From positions 2,418,001 to 2,482,000 of the forward strand of contig CP094685.1 of assembly GCA_022828425.1 (NCBI GenBank): DNA of 64,000 bases, in the 5' to 3' direction. Positions 44,618 to 53,765 of this stretch are shown here, piece after piece. The stretch comes from Candidatus Thiothrix sulfatifontis (lineage in GTDB: Bacteria; Pseudomonadota; Gammaproteobacteria; Thiotrichales; Thiotrichaceae). Position numbers and translations under genes: made by a program. The notes under the pieces were generated by a model. The model saw nothing but the letters and a program-made list of their open reading frames with translations. It was not told where the DNA came from and ran no database searches. Every line of letters starts with the position of its first letter. Position 1 is the first letter of the stretch.

Positions 44618-45934
44618 ATGAGTGTTGTAGACGAAAAATCCATCTTTATCGCCATGAAACAGGATGGGCCGTTCGCTATCCACTCACACGCCTCCTGCGC
44701 CCATCCGTTTTCAGCGCAAAATCGCTTGTGGGTCAAAACTTTCCAGCAAAATAGGCAAATGACCACCAAGTACCGCGCAGTACGCGACCAATTGTTCGAT
44801 CTATTGCAGATTCAGCGTTTTGATGAAATTCCCGCTCTCATCCAAAACGCGGCATTGCGCGAGCAACGCAGCGCCCAAGCCTACCGATTATTGGGCAATT
44901 TGTTCGGTATCAGCGGCGATCTGGCAGCAATTCGCAGCAAAATCCACGAATACATGAATACCGCCGATGCCGTCATCGGGATGTTGCGGGGCAAAGTACT
45001 GGCGGCTTACGGCTCACACATCGAAATCAGCAATGAAATCGAGACCGCCAAAAATCCGGTGGATTTATTGCTAATGATTTTCGACGACCGCTACCATCAA
45101 AAAATCCGCTTCGAGGCCAAGCGCAAGTTGGTATTGATGGGTTTGGCTGGCTCTATCGACCAGCGTGAACGCGAAACCGATATTGAAAACAAGTTTGCGA
45201 CCTTCCTGAATTTTCTCAACCAATACGTGTGGAGTCCGCAACTCAAGATCGGCGAATTGGACATTGCCTACTTGCACAGCCGCCACGACAGTAACGATTT
45301 CAGTTGCAGCGAAGTCGCGGTGATCGACGCAGAAGCCGCCCGCCACCTGCATGAATTCGCCGAAAACGAAAAACTCACGCTGGTCAAACGCCGCTTATTT
45401 CAAGCCAACGGGCAGGAAGTGCCGGTCTACGTGACGGTTCGCAAAAAGGATTCCGCCGCCAAAGTGCTAAAACTATTACGTAAAAACGAGAAAAATCCCG
45501 CCGTCGCCGTCGATGACGAACTGGGGCTAATGGCGGTGCTGGATAACGTCAGCCACGTCAAACGCTTCGTGCGGCACCTGACCCGCTCCGCCGTCAAAGC
45601 CGGTTCGATCATGATGCTCGAAGACATTTCCGACACGCTGGCAGGCAGCCATTACACCGCCACCTCAGTCGGCAGCAGCAGCAAAACCCAAATGCTGAAA
45701 TTCTTTGCCCGCATGGGGGGAATGCGCGTCGAATTCATTATTCACACCAATCAAAGCTACCTCAACTACCGCTACCAACGCGGCACGTCTCACGACGAAT
45801 ACGAAGTCCGGCGCTTGTTCGACTCCGGCGTGACCGAATTTTTATTTCCCTATGACATTTATCGACTGGATATGCAGCAAGTGCGTGAAAAACAATTGCA
45901 GCGTTTCAGAAAAAACATTGAGCAACAACACTAA
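44618..45934 (+). CDS. Conserved-looking protein, unknown function
   Basis: 438 residues, not recognised. The first 45 or so residues are unlike the rest, and a second start at 44759 (MTTKYRAVRDQLFDLL) is possible; GGA lies 8 bases before the ATG at 44618. The N-terminal half is helical; the C-terminal half has mixed alpha/beta character (AGSIMMLEDISDTLAGSHYTATSVGSSS; EVRRLFDSGVTEFLFPYDIY). No signal peptide or membrane segment. Leftward nif-type promoter elements lie just upstream, but this gene has no such site. Confidence 0.75.
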   Translation: MSVVDEKSIFIAMKQDGPFAIHSHASCAHPFSAQNRLWVKTFQQNRQMTTKYRAVRDQLFDLLQIQRFDEIPALIQNAALREQRSAQAYRLLGNLFGISGDLAAIRSKIHEYMNTADAVIGMLRGKVLAAYGSHIEISNEIETAKNPVDLLLMIFDDRYHQKIRFEAKRKLVLMGLAGSIDQRERETDIENKFATFLNFLNQYVWSPQLKIGELDIAYLHSRHDSNDFSCSEVAVIDAEAARHLHEFAENEKLTLVKRRLFQANGQEVPVYVTVRKKDSAAKVLKLLRKNEKNPAVAVDDELGLMAVLDNVSHVKRFVRHLTRSAVKAGSIMMLEDISDTLAGSHYTATSVGSSSKTQMLKFFARMGGMRVEFIIHTNQSYLNYRYQRGTSHDEYEVRRLFDSGVTEFLFPYDIYRLDMQQVREKQLQRFRKNIEQQH

Positions 45935-45946
45935 GGTAATATTTTA

Positions 45947-46288
45947 ATGAGTACGATCCCTCCCTGCCCTAAATGCGGTTCTGAATACAGCTACGAAGAC
46001 GGCGCAATGTTTGTCTGCCCCGAATGCGCCCACGAATGGCCTCAAGTCGCCGCCACCGGCGAAGCGGAAGGTGAGCGCGTCATCAAAGATTCCAACGGCA
46101 CGGTACTGCAAGACGGCGATACCGTCACCGTTATCAAAGACTTGAAGCTGAAAGGCTCATCGCTGGTTGTCAAAGTCGGCACCAAGGTGAAAAATATTCG
46201 CTTGGTCGATGGCGACCACGATATTGATTGCAAAATTGACGGCATCGGCGCAATGAGCCTGAAATCGGAATTCGTCAGGAAGGTTTGA
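45947..46288 (+). CDS. yjdM: YjdM/PhnA-type zinc ribbon protein
   Basis: 113 residues: N-terminal zinc ribbon [13 protein letters not shown] ... CPECAHEW, then the PhnA/YjdM core ([50 protein letters not shown]). The family was once linked to phosphonates, but its role is uncertain. It lies 12 bases after the preceding gene. Confidence 0.93.
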   Translation: MSTIPPCPKCGSEYSYEDGAMFVCPECAHEWPQVAATGEAEGERVIKDSNGTVLQDGDTVTVIKDLKLKGSSLVVKVGTKVKNIRLVDGDHDIDCKIDGIGAMSLKSEFVRKV

Positions 46289-46293
46289 TCATC

Positions 46294-47217
46294 TCAAGCC
46301 AGATACCCCAAATTCTCCAGCGCAAAGCGTTTGGGCGCAATCCCAAACGTTTGCCAGGCCGAATCATCGCTACAGGTATTGCCTTCCAGCAACATCACAA
46401 TCTGGTCACGGGTAATCGGAAACCACGCTTGTTTGTCCAATACACCCGCCACGATTTTCATGATTTCAGCGGGGGCAGGCACTGCCAATTTACCGCTACG
46501 CCCCGACGCTTGCGCCAAGGTTTGAATAATCGCTTTCCAATTCACCGCATCCGGCCCACACAGTGCGAAGGTTTTGCCCAATGCCGCCGGATTATCCACC
46601 GCTGCGGCAAACGCTTGCGCCACGTCTTCCACATGCACCGGCTGCATCTCGAATTTGCCCGCTTGCAAAATATTCACCCCGCCAAAAAATAGCGGCGCAG
46701 GGATTGGCGGCAATACCAACTCCTTTTGCAATTGCGTGCAGAATTCCGCCTTGCCACGCGGATCACCGAAAACCACCGAAGGCCGGAATATCGTCCAGGC
46801 CAACCCCGACGCTTGCACGCATTGTTCCGCCCGAAACTTGGTGTCTTGGTATTTCGTACCGCCCGCCTTCACGCCATTGGCACTCATCAGAATGAAATGT
46901 TTCACGCCCTGACGTTGTGCCGCTGCGACGGTGCGCTCGACGCCGTTGAATTGGCTTTCTTCGTAAGTGATGCCTTTCGCCGGAAATTCGCGCAAAATGC
47001 CGATCAGGTAAATCACCGCATCCGCACCTTGCAAACACGCATCCAGCGCCGCCGTGTCGCGAATATCACCGGGAACGGTTTCACATTGCGCAGCAGCGGC
47101 TAATTTACCTTCACTGCCGGGGCGCACCAGCACACGCGGCGTATGCCCTGCTTGCAATAAAGCATCAATCACATACGTGCCAACGAAACCTGTTCCACCA
47201 ATTAGGCTGATCTTCAT
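46294..47217 (-). CDS. NAD(P)-binding atypical SDR (NDUFA9-like)
   Basis: 307 residues. N-terminal Rossmann motif GGTGFVGTYV, then RPGSEGKL, and KHFILMSANGVKAGGTKYQDTK with the atypical SDR core, WTIFRPSVVFGDPRG. Similar to the complex I NDUFA9-type / NAD-dependent epimerase group. AAGGA lies 7 bases before the ATG at 47217. Substrate unknown. Confidence 0.88.
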   Translation of the reverse strand: MKISLIGGTGFVGTYVIDALLQAGHTPRVLVRPGSEGKLAAAAQCETVPGDIRDTAALDACLQGADAVIYLIGILREFPAKGITYEESQFNGVERTVAAAQRQGVKHFILMSANGVKAGGTKYQDTKFRAEQCVQASGLAWTIFRPSVVFGDPRGKAEFCTQLQKELVLPPIPAPLFFGGVNILQAGKFEMQPVHVEDVAQAFAAAVDNPAALGKTFALCGPDAVNWKAIIQTLAQASGRSGKLAVPAPAEIMKIVAGVLDKQAWFPITRDQIVMLLEGNTCSDDSAWQTFGIAPKRFALENLGYLA

Positions 47218-47372
47218 ACCCAAGTCCTTGTTCATCTGAAGTTAAATAATTATCACCGTAATGTGCAGTCTTGTCACACTCTTGTATAAATACCGGAGGC
47301 AGAGCAAGATTAATTGCAAGTCATGCTCATGATGGCCAGACTCAAAAACTGAACCGCTAGGAGGATATTATA

Positions 47373-47591
47373 ATGCGCATCAGCACACTTGACCCCATTA
47401 CGCTTGAAGACGTGACTGACCTTGAAAATGCCCCGTTCATTATGGATGGCGATCTGAAAATTTACTTCCAGTCCGAAGCCAACAAAGCCGAATACCTCGA
47501 TATTCCGATGCATACCGGCGAAAACAGCCCCGGCTTGAAAAAGATTTTCGATGACATTGCCGACTGCCCCATTACCGGCAGCATCAATTAA
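47373..47591 (+). CDS. 72-residue acidic protein, unknown
   Basis: Not recognised. AGGAGG lies 8 bases upstream of the ATG. Composition is acidic, without signal or membrane segment (LEDVTDLENAPFIMDGDLKIYFQSEANKAEYLDIPM). It ends one base before the SDR gene's ATG, so the two are probably co-translated with the photolyase gene. Confidence 0.7.
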   Translation: MRISTLDPITLEDVTDLENAPFIMDGDLKIYFQSEANKAEYLDIPMHTGENSPGLKKIFDDIADCPITGSIN

Positions 47592-47592
47592 G

Positions 47593-48327
47593 ATGACCAC
47601 GACACCTCGCAAGGTCTTGGTAGCGGGCGCATCCGGCGGTATCGGGCAAGCGTTTTGCCAACAACTCGCTGCGCAATTTCCCGACATTCAGATCATCCGG
47701 TTGGCACGCAATACCGCAGCGTTGCCAGCGCTGGATATTACCACTCAGGACATACGCTTCGATTTGACCGACGAAGCCAACATCATTAGCGCGGTGCAAG
47801 CCCTGCCCGACAAAGCTGAACTGGACTGGGTTTTCATCGCCACCGGCTGGTTACACGACGACACGCTGCAACCGGAAAAAACTTGGCGCAGTTTGGACGC
47901 CGATCACCTGCTACGTTCCTACACCCTCAATGCGGTTGGCCCCGCGTTGCTGGTCAAACACTTGCTGGCAAAGCTCAACCCCAAATACCCAACGACCATT
48001 GGCATTTTATCCGCTCGCGTCGGCAGCATTAGCGACAACCGGCTCGGCGGCTGGCATTCCTACCGCGCCAGCAAAGCCGCGCTGAATATGCTGATCAAAA
48101 ACTTTGCCATCGAATTGCAGCGCATGAAACGCCCCACCATTATCGTCGGTTTGCAACCCGGCACGACCGACACCGCGCTGTCTGAACCATTCAAGCGCAA
48201 CGTGCCACCGGATCATCTGCAAACACCTGAATTCACCGCCAGCCATTTGCTCAAGGTGATGCAACATTTGCGCCCCGAAGATTCGGGGGAACTGTTTGAT
48301 TTCTTAGGAATACGCTTTGCCCCATGA
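47593..48327 (+). CDS. Short-chain dehydrogenase/reductase (C-factor type)
   Basis: 244 residues, classical SDR: nucleotide site GASGGIGQ at residues 11-18 and catalytic YRASK (SYRASKAALNML). C-terminal features resemble the C-factor/CsgA-like group. It overlaps the cryptochrome gene by 4 bases (ATGA). Confidence 0.9.
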   Translation: MTTTPRKVLVAGASGGIGQAFCQQLAAQFPDIQIIRLARNTAALPALDITTQDIRFDLTDEANIISAVQALPDKAELDWVFIATGWLHDDTLQPEKTWRSLDADHLLRSYTLNAVGPALLVKHLLAKLNPKYPTTIGILSARVGSISDNRLGGWHSYRASKAALNMLIKNFAIELQRMKRPTIIVGLQPGTTDTALSEPFKRNVPPDHLQTPEFTASHLLKVMQHLRPEDSGELFDFLGIRFAP

Positions 48328-49577
48328 ACGGTTTATTCTGGTTTCGCTACGACTTGCGTCTGCATGATAACCCTGCTTTGCTCAAACTCGCGCAGCAATG
48401 CGAGCAATTGGTGTGTGTTTATGTGGTGGATACACAAGCATCCATGGGCGCATTCCGCTGGCAATTTATCCGCGAATCCCTCGCTGATTTGCAGCAACAA
48501 TTAACAGCATTGGGGCAAACGCTGGTGATCCGTGTCGGGCAACCTGACGCAATTATCAGCGAACTCATCCAAACGCACGGCATTCAAATCGCAGGCGCAA
48601 CCCCCGTTCCCGCAACGTATGAACAACGTCAATTGACCAATGTGAAGCAAACGTGTCCGCAATGCCAGTGGGTGGAAACTGAAAGTTTCACCCTGTTTGA
48701 CGCGCGGCAATTGCCTTTTAACGTGAATAAGTTGCCCGACAGCTTCACCCCTTTTCGCAAGCAAGTGGAACAAATTGCCGTCGCGCAACCATTGCCGCGC
48801 CCCCAGCGTCTTCCTGCGCCCTTGCCGAGTGCCTCCGACCCGCTGCCCGAATTCAGCACCCCCGAAGCGGATTCCAACACGCTGCCGTTCAGCGGTGGCG
48901 AAACCGCAGGCTTGGCGCAAGTGCGCTATTACTTGCACGATACCCGCCAAGTCAGCCGCTACAAATTGACCCGTAACGGTTTGGATGGCTGGGATTTTTC
49001 CTCGAAACTTTCCCCTTGGCTGGCGCAAGGCTGTGTATCCCCTCGGCAGATTGTGGCGGAATTGCAGGACTACGAAGCACAATACGGCGCGAACGATTCC
49101 ACCTACTGGCTGTATTTTGAACTGCTGTGGCGCGAATATTTCCAATGGCTGCATTACCGCTACGGCAACCGTTTATACCTGTTACGCGGCATCCGCAATC
49201 AAGACCCGTTGCTGAGCAAAAACCCCAAAGCCTTAGCAGGCTGGTGTGAAGGCAAAACCGCCGCACCATTCGTGAATGCCTTCATGCACCAATTGCGCAA
49301 TACCGGCTGGATGTCGAATCGCGGGCGGCAAATCGTCGCCAGCTACCTGATCAACCAATTGGGGGTGGATTGGCGCGACGGAGCCGCATGGTTTGAAGCG
49401 CAATTGATTGATTACGACCCCGCCAGCAATTGGGGCAACTGGCAATACCTTGCGGGCGTCGGCACCGATCCGCGTGGGCGGCGCGAATTCAATATTGGCA
49501 AACAACAACGCGAATACGATCCGACGGGCGTGTTTGTGGGGAAATATTCACACCGTCATGCACAGCGCACCTCTTGA
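48324..49577 (+). CDS. DASH-type cryptochrome/photolyase
   Basis: 417 residues. N-terminal antenna domain (LFWFRYDLRLHDNPAL) and C-terminal FAD domain with SSKLSPWLAQGCVSPRQI, LLWREYFQWLHYRYG, NTGWMSNRGRQIVASYL. The segment YLAGVGTDPRGRREFNI ... YDPTG is characteristic of the DASH subgroup, which repairs cyclobutane dimers in single-stranded DNA. Transcribed after an SDR. Confidence 0.94.
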   Translation: MNGLFWFRYDLRLHDNPALLKLAQQCEQLVCVYVVDTQASMGAFRWQFIRESLADLQQQLTALGQTLVIRVGQPDAIISELIQTHGIQIAGATPVPATYEQRQLTNVKQTCPQCQWVETESFTLFDARQLPFNVNKLPDSFTPFRKQVEQIAVAQPLPRPQRLPAPLPSASDPLPEFSTPEADSNTLPFSGGETAGLAQVRYYLHDTRQVSRYKLTRNGLDGWDFSSKLSPWLAQGCVSPRQIVAELQDYEAQYGANDSTYWLYFELLWREYFQWLHYRYGNRLYLLRGIRNQDPLLSKNPKALAGWCEGKTAAPFVNAFMHQLRNTGWMSNRGRQIVASYLINQLGVDWRDGAAWFEAQLIDYDPASNWGNWQYLAGVGTDPRGRREFNIGKQQREYDPTGVFVGKYSHRHAQRTS

Positions 49578-49642
49578 AAAAATAAGACTTGTCACAATGG
49601 TATTAAAATTAGTGTTACAAACTGCCGCCTGAGAGAACTCCA

Positions 49643-50314
49643 ATGCATAAGCCCTACCTCAAACTCATCAGTTCCTATTCGTTGGTAGGCAGCCTTGGCA
49701 TTACCATCCTCGCCAGTCTGCAAGGGTGCGGTGACGATCAACCGCCCGCGCCGCCGCCCAATGCAGGCGCGGGCACGATTTCTGAAGCCGCCAAAGGCGA
49801 AGCCATGTTCATGGTCATTCAGCAAACTGGCGCAAACCCTGACACCTATGAACTGGTGGAAAAATACCCCGCCAGCCAAACCCGCGCCATCCTCAAAGAC
49901 ATGCAAGGCAACGAACGCATACTCACCGAAGCCGAACTCAAAGCAATGGCAGAAGCCGAAGCCAAAAAGGTCGAAGACGGTACGTCTGCCCTCACCCAAC
50001 CCGTGGCACAAAACCAAGGCTTGAGCTTGGGCGAAACGGTGCTCGCCGCCGCAGCCGGGGCGCTCATTGGCGGAATGCTTGCCAACAAACTCATGGGCAA
50101 TGCCAATTATCAGCAGCACCAGCAACAACAAGCCAGCAAAGCCCAAAGCAGCATCAGCCGCCCCGCCGCACGCACCGACACCCGTGCGGTCAACCCCAAT
50201 CAAGCGCAACAACCCAAATCCGGCTTTTTCGGCAATAATAATAACGCCAACCCCAGCAACCGCTCTGGTAGCACCGGTGGCAGTTCCTTTGGCGGCGGCT
50301 CGGTAGGGGGCTAA
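49643..50314 (+). CDS. UPF0323-type lipoprotein
   Basis: 223 residues: lipoprotein signal ending LASLQGCGDD, a central conserved part (GEAMFMVIQQTGANPDTYELVEKYPASQTR), a Gly/Ala membrane-like stretch (TVLAAAAGALIGGMLANKLMG) and a Gly/Ser/Asn-rich tail. Paired, as in many genomes, with a glutathionylspermidine-synthase-like gene 3 bases downstream. Confidence 0.88.
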   Translation: MHKPYLKLISSYSLVGSLGITILASLQGCGDDQPPAPPPNAGAGTISEAAKGEAMFMVIQQTGANPDTYELVEKYPASQTRAILKDMQGNERILTEAELKAMAEAEAKKVEDGTSALTQPVAQNQGLSLGETVLAAAAGALIGGMLANKLMGNANYQQHQQQQASKAQSSISRPAARTDTRAVNPNQAQQPKSGFFGNNNNANPSNRSGSTGGSSFGGGSVGG

Positions 50315-50317
50315 ATC

Positions 50318-51496
50318 ATGATTCAACTCGAAACTGTCAACCCCATCAGCCCCGCGCTCATGGAAGAAGTTGGCATGACTTGGCACACCGACCCCGATGG
50401 ACAACCCTATGTTGCCGCTGAAATCGTCGTCGTCACCGAAGCGGAAGCCGAAGCTTATTACACCGCTGCCAACGAACTCTACGATATGTACGTCGCCGCC
50501 GCCCAACACGTCATCGACCATGACCGTTTTCTGGAACTCGACATTCCTTACAATCTGGTCGACCACATCCGCCGCAGTTGGGAACACGACCATCGCCACC
50601 TCTACGGGCGTTTCGATTTCGCAGGCGGTGTTGACGGCTTGCCCATTAAACTGATCGAATTCAACGCCGACACCCCCACCAGCTTGTTTGAAACCGCCAT
50701 CGTGCAATGGGCGCTGCTCAAAGCCAATGGCATGAATGAAGCGGCACAATTCAACACTGTCTACGCCAGCCTCGTGAAAAACTTTCGCCGCTTAGTGACG
50801 GGCGAGAACGACCCCGACCGTTTTGGCGAGTATTACCGCTATCAAAACATCCTGTTTTCCAGCATTCGCGGCCTGCTGGAAGACGAACAAACCGTGCGCT
50901 TTTTACAGCACCTCGCCAATGACGCTGGGTTTCAGACCGATTTTTGCTACATGGATGAAGTCGGCTTTCTCGAAGAGCAAGGCATTTTCAACCCGCAACA
51001 AACCCGTTTCGACTACTGGTTTAAGCTTTACCCGTGGGAAGACATTGCGCTGCAAACGGACGGCATCAACGGCATTCTCGACGACATTACCCGCAACACC
51101 GCGACCGTCATCCTCAACCCCGCGTACACCCTGTTATTCCAAAGCAAGGGCATTCTGAAAGTGTTGTACGAACTATTCCCCTACTCCCCCTATTTGCTGG
51201 AAACCCGCAGTGAAAAGCTGCACGGCAAACAGCAAGTGGCGAAAAAACTGTTCGGGCGCGAAGGTGCGAATGTCAGCATTTACGACGCAACGGGCAAACT
51301 CCTCACGCAAACCTCTGGCGAATACGACCGCTACCAAACCGTTTACCAAGCATTCGCCGAATACCCTAAAGACGCACAAGGGCGCAGTTATCAGGCAGGG
51401 GTATTTTTTGCGTGGGAAGGCTGTGGTTTAGGTTTTCGACGCGGCGGTGAAATCCTTGATAATCTCAGCAAATTTGTGGCGCATCGGGTCAAGTAA
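50318..51496 (+). CDS. Glutathionylspermidine synthase-like ATP-grasp protein
   Basis: 392 residues similar to the synthase domain of Gsp (YgiC/YjfC group): SWEHDHRHLYGRFDFAG, IKLIEFNADTPTSLFETA, NPAYTLLFQSKGILKVLYELFPYSPYLL, FFAWEGCGLGFRRGGE. Probably ligates a peptide or amine using ATP; the substrate in the YgiC-type group is not established. Linked to the lipoprotein before it. Confidence 0.9.
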   Translation: MIQLETVNPISPALMEEVGMTWHTDPDGQPYVAAEIVVVTEAEAEAYYTAANELYDMYVAAAQHVIDHDRFLELDIPYNLVDHIRRSWEHDHRHLYGRFDFAGGVDGLPIKLIEFNADTPTSLFETAIVQWALLKANGMNEAAQFNTVYASLVKNFRRLVTGENDPDRFGEYYRYQNILFSSIRGLLEDEQTVRFLQHLANDAGFQTDFCYMDEVGFLEEQGIFNPQQTRFDYWFKLYPWEDIALQTDGINGILDDITRNTATVILNPAYTLLFQSKGILKVLYELFPYSPYLLETRSEKLHGKQQVAKKLFGREGANVSIYDATGKLLTQTSGEYDRYQTVYQAFAEYPKDAQGRSYQAGVFFAWEGCGLGFRRGGEILDNLSKFVAHRVK

Positions 51497-51509
51497 ACGT
51501 CACGTAAAA

Positions 51510-51548
51510 GTGATTTACCTTGCTATTATAAAGAATAGAGCGCTTAAT
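51510..51548 (+). promoter_or_regulatory. Copy A of a 39-base conserved upstream element
   Basis: GTGATTTACCTTGCTAT (51510-51526), 12 variable bases, AGCGCTTAAT (51539-51548). The same two blocks at the same spacing occur at 62486-62524, before another small stress gene. The remaining AT-rich gap 51549-51742 shows no gene. Confidence 0.75.
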
Positions 51549-51742
51549 AGAGATGATCTTTATTAATACGTTATTTTACGACATGTAGCAACCCTTAATA
51601 CAAACCCCTATTAAGTTAATAAAGATTTTAGTAATGCCGTTTGTCTCAAGCGATTTGAGCACTAACACGTAAATTATTTTACGTTAAGCGACATTATATT
51701 TTAATTCGAGATTTGCCAAATCATGGCGAAGTGAGAATTTTT

Positions 51743-51889
51743 ATGCTCGAAACACTTGCAATCGTCTTAATCGTCCTTTGGTTATTGGGTTTTGTCACCT
51801 CATATACCATGGGTGGATTTATTCACATCCTATTAATTGTTGCGGTCGTGGTCATTTTAATGCGCGTCATTCAAGGCCGTCGTTTATAA
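51743..51889 (+). CDS. lmo0937-type small membrane protein
   Basis: 48 residues (MLETLAIVLIVLWLLGFV ... MRVIQGRRL) with two hydrophobic helices around a Gly-rich turn. It resembles the lmo0937/DUF5670 family of small membrane proteins that accompany stress genes. First gene of a run of small envelope proteins. Confidence 0.85.
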   Translation: MLETLAIVLIVLWLLGFVTSYTMGGFIHILLIVAVVVILMRVIQGRRL

Positions 51890-51929
51890 ACCACAACAAC
51901 GCCACAGTAAATTCAATAAGGAGAATATG

Positions 51930-52247
51930 ATGCAACACAGCAAAACCACCGAAACAGAAATCGACTTCCGCGTAGAGTTCGACACCCTCCGTACTCAAGT
52001 CAATGAATTACTAAAATCCCTAAAAAACAAAACCGAAGCTACCTCTGCTACTTTGGGTGAGAATATCGAAAGCAAAGTAGAGCATTACCAAGACAAAGCT
52101 GAACAAAAATTGCATGACGCCTACGCCGCCGGTAATGCTGGCTTAAATGATGTGGGCGAGCATATCCGTAAAAATCCTGTTGCCAGTATGCTAATCGCCT
52201 TCGGGGTTGGTTACACTATTTTCAAGGTGTTAGGGCAAGGTAAGTAA
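51930..52247 (+). CDS. ElaB/YqjD (DUF883)-family protein
   Basis: 105 residues: a charged coiled coil (about 10-70) and a C-terminal membrane anchor (NPVASMLIAFGVGYTIFKVLGQ). YqjD relatives bind ribosomes at the inner membrane in stationary phase. AAGGAG fits the ATG at 51930 better than the one at 51927. Followed after 4 bases by a YqjE-like gene, as in enterobacteria. Confidence 0.85.
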   Translation: MQHSKTTETEIDFRVEFDTLRTQVNELLKSLKNKTEATSATLGENIESKVEHYQDKAEQKLHDAYAAGNAGLNDVGEHIRKNPVASMLIAFGVGYTIFKVLGQGK

Positions 52248-52251
52248 AGCC

Positions 52252-52533
52252 GTGAAAGCCTTGACCGACGCCATTATTAGCCTGTTTGAACTGGCTGAAG
52301 CCGAAGGTCGGGTGCTGCAAAGCCAAGTGTTACAGACAACCAGCCGTATTTTACTGCTGATCGTTGCCGCCTTGTTTTTCAGCTTGGCAGCCGGACTTTT
52401 GCTGACTGCCAGTTATCAAATATTAAGCCTTTATTTACCGTCAGCGGGCGCTTTATTCATCATAGGAATAATGTGCCTGTTGCTGGCAGGAGTATTGATA
52501 TGGTTCGTGAGGTATACCAGCAGCCAACAGTAA
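52252..52533 (+). CDS. YqjE-like (phage holin 3_6 family) membrane protein
   Basis: 93 residues starting at GTG, two membrane helices (about 30-52 and 60-85). The yqjD-yqjE-yqjK order is kept. Overlaps the next gene by 34 bases. Confidence 0.8.
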   Translation: MKALTDAIISLFELAEAEGRVLQSQVLQTTSRILLLIVAALFFSLAAGLLLTASYQILSLYLPSAGALFIIGIMCLLLAGVLIWFVRYTSSQQ

Positions 52534-52718
52534 CCGAAGCCAAACAGCAATTACGCACCGCCTTTGCCAATACTGAATATTTTGGCTTCATTAAAAAGCA
52601 TCCCCTTGAATCAGCAGGAGCATCGTTGCTGGCTGGTGTTTTAGTGGGAACGTTAAATAAAGGTCAGTTATCGCCCAGTTTATTGGGACTGATTATGCAG
52701 TTATTAAAGCGCGTTTGA
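52500..52718 (+). CDS. YqjK-position small membrane protein
   Basis: 72 residues (MVREVYQQPTVTEAKQQL ... FGFIKKHPLESAGASLLAGVLVGTL) with one hydrophobic segment near the C-terminus. AGGAG lies 9 bases before the ATG inside the preceding gene. Family not recognised beyond position. Confidence 0.75.
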   Translation: MVREVYQQPTVTEAKQQLRTAFANTEYFGFIKKHPLESAGASLLAGVLVGTLNKGQLSPSLLGLIMQLLKRV

Positions 52719-52733
52719 AATTGGATAAATACT

Positions 52734-53765
52734 ATGGAAGGCAACGCTGCCAACACCCTGAAAATTCCTGCATGGGGAATTTTCATCATCAGCATGGGCG
52801 TGGTTCTCTACGTTGCCAAAGCCATTCTTATTCCAATGACATTGGCAGTTATTGCCTCGTTTTTGCTGACTCCAGCCGTCAACTACCTGCAAAAATTCCG
52901 TATTCCCAGCACGGTTAGCAGTTTTCTAATATTGCTGTTGTTTTTCACTTTACTGTTAACGGCGATTAATTACCTTGCCGATCCGGTGAGTGTTTGGGTG
53001 GAGCGTTTACCTGCCGAATTGCGGTATATGGAAGGTAAATTAATCCTATTCAAAAGCGCTATCACGGATATGTGGGCAATGACGGATAGATCCGCAACAA
53101 TCATGGTGGCGGGGAATAATCCCCCGATGCATGACGTGATGGTTGGTGGGTCGAACATATTGTTTACCCTGCTGGATAATACCCAATCTTTTTTGGTGTC
53201 GATCATCTCCTTTGCGCTGCTGCTGTACTTTCTGTTGGCGTTTGGTGACTCAATCATCAACAGTGCTAACCGCTATTGGGGCAGCCAAGAATCCAGCGCC
53301 ATGGTTATCCGCATTGTTACAACGGCACAACAGCAAGTCGGTCACTACTTGCTGCTGATCACTGCCATCAACGTCAGCCTTGGTGTATTGGTCGCCCTGA
53401 CCATGTGGGGATTGGGGATGCCCAACCCGATTGTGTGGGGAGCATCCGCCACCATCCTCAACTACATACCCTATGTTGGGGTAGCGATTAATATCGTGAT
53501 TATCACCTTGGTTTCCTCACTGACCTTCAACCATATTGGACAAATATTGTTGCCGCCCTTGGTGCTGGTGTTGCTGAACCTGCTGGAAGAATTTGTACTG
53601 CCCCTATTCGTGGGCAAAGTATTCACCATCAACCCTATTCTGATTTTTCTGTTTATCCTGTTTCTGGGATGGCTCTGGGGCATGGCCGGTATTTTCATGG
53701 CGGTACCCTTATTGATGATCATAAAAATCGTATTTGACCAAACCCAAGCAAGAGAGATCGTATGA
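52734..53765 (+). CDS. AI-2E/PerM-family transporter
   Basis: 343 residues with about seven to eight membrane segments; VWGASATILNYIPYVG and WLWGMAGIFMAVPLLMIIKIV are typical of the PerM/TqsA family. The transported substrate is not evident. Overlaps the glucan synthase start by 4 bases (ATGA), so it may help export or osmoregulation linked to cyclic glucan. Confidence 0.9.
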   Translation: MEGNAANTLKIPAWGIFIISMGVVLYVAKAILIPMTLAVIASFLLTPAVNYLQKFRIPSTVSSFLILLLFFTLLLTAINYLADPVSVWVERLPAELRYMEGKLILFKSAITDMWAMTDRSATIMVAGNNPPMHDVMVGGSNILFTLLDNTQSFLVSIISFALLLYFLLAFGDSIINSANRYWGSQESSAMVIRIVTTAQQQVGHYLLLITAINVSLGVLVALTMWGLGMPNPIVWGASATILNYIPYVGVAINIVIITLVSSLTFNHIGQILLPPLVLVLLNLLEEFVLPLFVGKVFTINPILIFLFILFLGWLWGMAGIFMAVPLLMIIKIVFDQTQAREIV

